Positions 21,747 through 25,346 of a DNA stretch of 25,346 nt are shown here, in pieces. Position numbers and translations under genes: made by a program. How positions within the stretch are numbered: the stretch's first letter is position 1; each line of letters opens with the position of its first letter. Source of the stretch: a virus; the IMG/VR virus record IMGVR_UViG_3300046010_000083, positions 1-25,346 of that record; one strand, 5' to 3'. The notes beneath the pieces were generated by a model. It saw nothing but the letters and a program-made list of their open reading frames with translations. It was not told where the DNA came from and did not search any database.

Positions 21747-22013
21747 TCAATCAACGTTCGGTGTCAACACGCGAAGTACCGCAGTACCGACTTGCGAAGT
21801 CACTACGCCATACATCTTCTGTTTGATCGGCAAGTAGAACTCATGCGGTGACGTGTGCTTCTCTAACGGCAAACCGTTGTTAGTCGTCACCGTTTCATCA
21901 CCAACATAGATCGTTGCGCTTGTCACGATCTGCATGTAGACATAGCGGTTCTGATCATCGGCATCGACGATCAACGTTGGTGTCGTTCCTACTGTCACGC
22001 TAGTTGTCTTCAT
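21747..22013 (-). CDS. Small beta-rich protein between portal and protease
   Basis: 88 residues: VTVGTTPTLIVDADDQNRYVYMQ, then VTSATIYVGDETVTTNNGLPL and YGVVTSQVGTAVLRVL. The alternation of short beta strands and the T-A-T-I-Y-V-G turn are shared by many small phage structural proteins in this position. It lies between the portal and protease genes; the stop overlaps the alternative TTG of the protease. It may decorate the head or the virion surface; function not established. Confidence 0.65.
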   Translation of the reverse strand: MKTTSVTVGTTPTLIVDADDQNRYVYMQIVTSATIYVGDETVTTNNGLPLEKHTSPHEFYLPIKQKMYGVVTSQVGTAVLRVLTPNVD

Positions 22014-22017
22014 ACGA

Positions 22018-23187
22018 TCACCTCTCTGGCGGTTGTGCGTCAGTTCCGACGACTTGTGATGACGTTGGTGTCATGAACACATCGCCGCCTTCATACGGTT
22101 CACGGTTCTCTTGCTGACGTGCTTCGTTCGGTGACATCGTTCCCGAAACAATCTGAACTTGCTGCGCTTGAACACGTGTCAACAAGTCGGCACGCATGAA
22201 CTCATCTGCATTGAACCGAACACGTTGCGTCAATGGAAGCATCTCGCTGATCGCGTCTTCGATGCGACGCATGAACGGAAGCAAGGTGTATCGCACGAAG
22301 TTAGTGCCTGCACTCTCGATGTTCTGATAGGTCTGCGAGTTGCCGCCCGACCCGTTGATCATGTGGATCGGGATACGGTAGGCGCGCGCAATGTCACGGA
22401 CGATCGCTTCACGATGTTCGAGCATCTGACTATCTGCTGCGCTTGTCGTGATTGGTCGCCACTTCAACCCGCCCGTCAACACGGCAGGTCGACGACGTTG
22501 CGTGTGCGCATCTGACCATGTGTCACGAAGTACCTGCGCTTGTTCGGGCGTGATCGTCGTTTCTGTTTCAAGCACGCTTGACGGGGTTGCGCCTTCACCA
22601 TAGAACTGCGACAAGAACCGATCCATCGCTAATCCAATGCCGATCGTGTTGCGCATCGCTTCCAAAGGCGAAACAGCACGCACTTGGTTCGGCAACAAGA
22701 TCCAATGCACCGCGCGAATGTCATCACTCGAATACTCGGTGCGATCAATCGTGTAGATGTACGATGCACCGTCGTCAGAGATGACAGTTTTCTTGACAAG
22801 GTTCGGGTGAAGCACGCGCATCTCGGCAGGCAACTCGCCTGCGCGTCGCGGTGCGTAGATGTAGGCGCAACCATGCAAGGCAAGTGACAACATTGTTTGA
22901 TGCACGAACTCAAACATCGTTTGGTGCGCGTTCGGTTTGATCAGAACGCTTGGTGTCGGTAGTTTCTCGACACGTCCCGCACGTTGACGCGTCAGTTCAA
23001 GCGGCATTGTGGCAACAGAGTCGGCAAGAAGTGACACGGCTGACATCACGGCGGTTGACGCAAACGCGGTCAGTTCGGTGACAATCTCGCCTGACCAGTT
23101 CGGATAGAACGGTCGTGCCGTGATCTGGTACGGGTCGATCGATGTCGGCAAGGCGCGACGTTCGGTGATGCGACGTAGCAAACTCAT
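22018..23187 (-). CDS. Portal protein (HK97 type)
   Basis: 389 residues. Matches the HK97-type portal plan: N-terminal helix with ASTAVMSAVSLLADSVATMP, beta-rich wing, GEGATPSSVLETE, the family loop RIPIHMINGSGGNSQTYQNIES, the helix TLLPFMRRIEDAISEML and the clip/crown region (LTRVQAQQVQIVSGTMSPNEARQ). The portal forms the dodecameric DNA gate in the head. The ATG at 23187 overlaps the stop of the small membrane-protein gene (ATGA). Confident by motifs and by position directly after the terminase. Confidence 0.9.
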   Translation of the reverse strand: MSLLRRITERRALPTSIDPYQITARPFYPNWSGEIVTELTAFASTAVMSAVSLLADSVATMPLELTRQRAGRVEKLPTPSVLIKPNAHQTMFEFVHQTMLSLALHGCAYIYAPRRAGELPAEMRVLHPNLVKKTVISDDGASYIYTIDRTEYSSDDIRAVHWILLPNQVRAVSPLEAMRNTIGIGLAMDRFLSQFYGEGATPSSVLETETTITPEQAQVLRDTWSDAHTQRRRPAVLTGGLKWRPITTSAADSQMLEHREAIVRDIARAYRIPIHMINGSGGNSQTYQNIESAGTNFVRYTLLPFMRRIEDAISEMLPLTQRVRFNADEFMRADLLTRVQAQQVQIVSGTMSPNEARQQENREPYEGGDVFMTPTSSQVVGTDAQPPER

Positions 23188-23324
23188 GAGTTAGCCCAAC
23201 CCAACACGATGAAACATGCGCCAGCGACGATCAAACCTGCGGGGATTGCAAACAAACCCGCGCCGATCGTCAGCAGAACGCCGCCGATGACTTCGGAAAG
23301 TGTAGTGACTTGGTCGCGTGTCAT
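23184..23324 (-). CDS. 46-residue membrane peptide between terminase and portal
   Basis: An ATG at 23324 overlaps the large terminase stop (ATGA) and the frame ends in TGA overlapping the portal ATG (ATGA). The product MTRDQVTTLSEVIGG continues with a long hydrophobic stretch (LLTIGAGLFAIPAGLIVAG and FIVLGW), enough for one or two membrane segments. The double ATGA fit and the hydrophobic pattern make it a real gene despite its size. Similar small membrane proteins sit between terminase and portal in many actinophages; their role is unknown. Confidence 0.75.
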   Translation of the reverse strand: MTRDQVTTLSEVIGGVLLTIGAGLFAIPAGLIVAGACFIVLGWANS

Positions 23325-24829
23325 TCCCATACTTGCACAATACTAGGCGCAAGTGTGACCCTTTGACGCGATGTCGCACGGTCAAGAGCCATGACAAGGG
23401 CGATCGCTGCGTCGATCTTGCGTCGCGACTTACCCTTCGACAGTCGCCACCCTTGATCTGTCATGCGTTGCGCGGCACTCAACACTTGATCCGTGTAGGT
23501 CGGTGAACCGTCGTGCGTGACACGTTTGTTGACGATCATGTCATAGGCGTTCCCGCACGCAGGGATCAAACGTTGCGATGATTGCGGGTACTCGACCATA
23601 GGCAACCCGTCATCACTCAACGCTTCTGCTGATCGTTGGAAGTAAGCAGGGTCATAGACAAACTCTCGAACATCGAACTCTCGATGCAACGCGCGTAGGT
23701 GCATCTCAACGCCTGCAACATCAACGCCTTCGTCGCGCGGTTGCCAGATGCGCGCACGTGTCACGACCAAGTCGTCTTGGGGTTGGGCGATCACGACCGC
23801 GATGCTGTCATGTTTCAACGCCATGTCAATCCCAACAAACGTCGGAAGGTCGGGACGCAACTCTCGCGTGTCGAAACATTGTTGCCACGAACCTGCTGGC
23901 AACCATGACTCTTGCGCTCTGACCCATTGGTTCAGTCGCCAGCGACGGAACGCCGCTTCATCGGATTGTTTCATCGCGGTGCGCATGTCATCAATGTCGA
24001 TCAACCCAAGTTTCAAGTTCGGGTTAGCGATTGCCCATTGTTGTTCGTCGTTCAAGTCGCAATCTGGCGCGGCTTCCCACCACCACATACCGAACGTGTC
24101 ATCGATGACTTCACCAGCCGCACATTGTTTCCCGTACTGATACAAACGACCCGCAACCGTATCCAAGTCATACCCTGCGGTCGTGATCGACACGACAAGC
24201 GGTTCGATGCGCGCACCCGACCCAAGGGTCATCTGATCATAGAGATCGGGCGTTGACTGATTCCACAACTCATCGAACAGCACAAGTGACGGGTTCAATC
24301 CCGCCTGCCCCTTGAACTCGCTTGACAACACTCGAAACACCGAACCGAACCTAGGCATCTCGATCGCGTCACGGTACACCTTGCACTCACTTGACAACGA
24401 TTGACTGCTAAGTATCTGCTGCTTGCTCTCATTGAAGATGATGCGCGCTTGTTCACGGTCGCCCGCGACGACATAGATCTCTGCGCCCGACTCACCCGTG
24501 ATCATCCCGTAGACAGCAACCGTTGACAACATCAACGACTTGCCTTGCTTACGTGGCAACCCGATCAACGCGCGACGATAACGCAATCGACGCGTCACCG
24601 CGTCACGCTCAAACAACGCACGCAATAGCCACTTCTGCCAAGGCGTGAACAACAACGGTTCGCCTGATCGAAACCCCTTCATCACCGTGAAGTGATCAGC
24701 CGCAAACTTGATGATCTCATCACCGTCCGTGATGTTCGACTTGCGTGGCGTGTAGAACGCAGGTTGCCACTTAGTCGCTGGTAGCAGCGCGCTTCGTTTC
24801 GATCCTTCGCCTGATCTCGTTGAACTCAT
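23321..24829 (-). CDS. Terminase large subunit
   Basis: 502 residues, the ATP-driven DNA packaging motor. Walker A is GLPRKQGKS (90-98); Walker B is SLVLFDEL with Asp186 and Glu187; the coupling-motif stretch is VVSITTAGY (212-220). The nuclease domain starts at FVGIDMALKHDS (331-342, acidic residue Asp335) and ends near KIDAAIALVMALDRA. The length fits the family. The start overlaps the small subunit gene by 59 bp; no better start is seen because the next downstream ATG would remove part of the conserved N-terminus. Confident. Confidence 0.92.
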   Translation of the reverse strand: MSSTRSGEGSKRSALLPATKWQPAFYTPRKSNITDGDEIIKFAADHFTVMKGFRSGEPLLFTPWQKWLLRALFERDAVTRRLRYRRALIGLPRKQGKSLMLSTVAVYGMITGESGAEIYVVAGDREQARIIFNESKQQILSSQSLSSECKVYRDAIEMPRFGSVFRVLSSEFKGQAGLNPSLVLFDELWNQSTPDLYDQMTLGSGARIEPLVVSITTAGYDLDTVAGRLYQYGKQCAAGEVIDDTFGMWWWEAAPDCDLNDEQQWAIANPNLKLGLIDIDDMRTAMKQSDEAAFRRWRLNQWVRAQESWLPAGSWQQCFDTRELRPDLPTFVGIDMALKHDSIAVVIAQPQDDLVVTRARIWQPRDEGVDVAGVEMHLRALHREFDVREFVYDPAYFQRSAEALSDDGLPMVEYPQSSQRLIPACGNAYDMIVNKRVTHDGSPTYTDQVLSAAQRMTDQGWRLSKGKSRRKIDAAIALVMALDRATSRQRVTLAPSIVQVWE

Positions 24830-25247
24830 GTTGCTTGTGTTCCCCTATCCCTAGTGTTGCACGGTCGGTAGGACTGAAACCGATCTGCGACAACAAACTT
24901 GTGATCTGACGATCAATCTCTCGCAACGCGCGACGTTCTCGCCATGCCGTTTGTTGCGTGAACACAATAGTACGCAACTGCGAACGTTCATCGGTCATCT
25001 CACACGCCATCAACACGATGTCACCGTCAAGTGCGGGACGTAGCCACGCTGCACCCGACGACCAAACGCGATCCCACAACGCGCGACCATGCGTTCCCAA
25101 AGGACGATGCGGTTCGGGAACGTTCGACGCAAGTGAAGGCAACGCAATGATGTCGGCGTGCTTTGGCAACTTGCGTTTCCCAAGGTTGCCCAAACGCACT
25201 TTCTGTTCAACGGGTTTCGGTCGCCTGCCCGATCCTTTGCCGCCCAT
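24771..25247 (-). CDS. Terminase small subunit (P27 type)
   Basis: 158 residues. The opening MGGKGSGRRPKP, then PHRPLGTHGRALWDRVWSSG, and LLSQIGFSPTDRATLGIGE near the end match P27-family small terminases, which recognise phage DNA and load the large subunit. It precedes and overlaps the large subunit gene. The ATG at 25247 lacks a strong ribosome binding site, so translation may be coupled to the frame ending at 25254. It opens the late operon as far as visible here. Confidence 0.85.
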   Translation of the reverse strand: MGGKGSGRRPKPVEQKVRLGNLGKRKLPKHADIIALPSLASNVPEPHRPLGTHGRALWDRVWSSGAAWLRPALDGDIVLMACEMTDERSQLRTIVFTQQTAWRERRALREIDRQITSLLSQIGFSPTDRATLGIGEHKQHEFNEIRRRIETKRAATSD

Positions 25248-25253
25248 GCGTGA

Positions 25254-25346
25254 TCAATCGCCTATCGCGTCGGGACGTGTCGTCGGGGGGGTCAAGAAAA
25301 GTGGTTTATCTGCGGTCATGAGAGAGAAGGTCGGTCGTTTCTCCTC
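25254..25346 (-). CDS. Open frame running off the right edge (partial, uncertain)
   Basis: A leftward frame is open from the window edge to a TGA at 25256-25254, a few bases before the small terminase ATG. It ends in MTADKPLFLTPPTTRPDAIGD; that internal ATG (25319) could also start a 21-residue peptide. It contains a run of seven C's (plus-strand G's) at about 25286-25292. With only 30 residues visible I cannot name it. The tight spacing to the terminase favours a real upstream gene, but it may be chance. Confidence 0.3.
   Translation of the reverse strand, partial: EEKRPTFSLMTADKPLFLTPPTTRPDAIGD

Noticed and set aside
23191-23397. 68-residue Arg-rich minus-strand frame between portal and terminase
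   Set aside because: It overlaps the terminase end in another frame, whereas the 46-residue hydrophobic frame in the same gap has perfect ATGA junctions on both sides.
1-25346. Terminal overlap showing a complete circular genome
   Set aside because: The first and last bases share no obvious overlap, and genes run off both edges.
1-25346. Frequent GATC/TCGA motifs as a restriction or methylation signature
   Set aside because: They are abundant throughout coding DNA and are explained by preferred codons (GAT, ATC, TCG, CGA, GTC, GAC); without counts against expectation no claim can be made.

Overview
This window is a piece of the genome of a tailed double-stranded DNA phage with a long non-contractile tail (siphovirus type), most likely infecting an actinobacterium. 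The phage identity rests on a complete head-and-tail gene set: P27-type small terminase, large terminase, HK97-type portal, HK97-type prohead protease, HK97-fold capsid, connector, tail tube, frameshifted tail assembly chaperone and a 1017-residue tape measure. The actinobacterial host is inferred from a WhiB-like iron-sulfur regulator gene and from overall resemblance to actinophages. No tRNA, CRISPR array, IS element, integrase or immunity repressor is visible, so lifestyle cannot be decided. The window is not a whole genome: a new gene starts at position 24 and runs off the left edge, and an open frame runs off the right edge.

Layout. Positions 25247 to 6587 form one nearly gapless leftward (minus-strand) late operon. 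In order of transcription it encodes small and large terminase, a 46-residue membrane peptide, portal, a small beta-rich protein, a fused protease, capsid, a small protein, connector, tail terminator candidate, a 55-residue protein, tail tube, tail chaperone (with a readable -1 slippery site), a gp10-like protein, tape measure, a baseplate or minor tail protein, two small virion proteins, and two copies of a module made of a glycine-rich fibre followed by a MAHFA protein. It ends with a lysis group (two-helix membrane protein, M15 peptidase, one-helix holin candidate), then a small HTH-like protein and a metallophosphoesterase. Many junctions are ATGA, GTGA, TAATG or TGATG overlaps.

Positions 5992 to 6586 are mainly non-coding apart from one small gene (6197-6430), which is bracketed by two direct copies of a roughly 112 bp repeat. 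Positions 4837 to 5995 are a short rightward operon: a small winged-helix-like protein and a zinc-ribbon plus HExxH metalloprotease (SprT-like).

Positions 4647 to 197 are a leftward recombination and replication operon. It encodes a YqaJ-type exonuclease, a putative single-strand annealing or binding protein, an E-x-K nuclease-like protein, WhiB, an acidic protein, a zinc-binding E-x-K nuclease candidate, a helix-turn-helix replication protein and, unexpectedly, a secreted lytic transglycosylase.

Most interesting non-coding signals. (1) Two promoters, at 66-95 (minus) and 4787-4795 (plus), are each followed exactly 6 nt later by a hairpin made of two identical palindromic hexamers around the same loop AACAAC, then a purine-rich ribosome binding site and ATG. 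This suggests a shared 5' leader element. (2) The 112 bp repeat pair at 5992 and 6464. (3) A decamer CGCGTTCTGA, found in tandem at 135-154 and once inside each 112 bp repeat. These three signals are the best candidates here for an undescribed regulatory or replication system.
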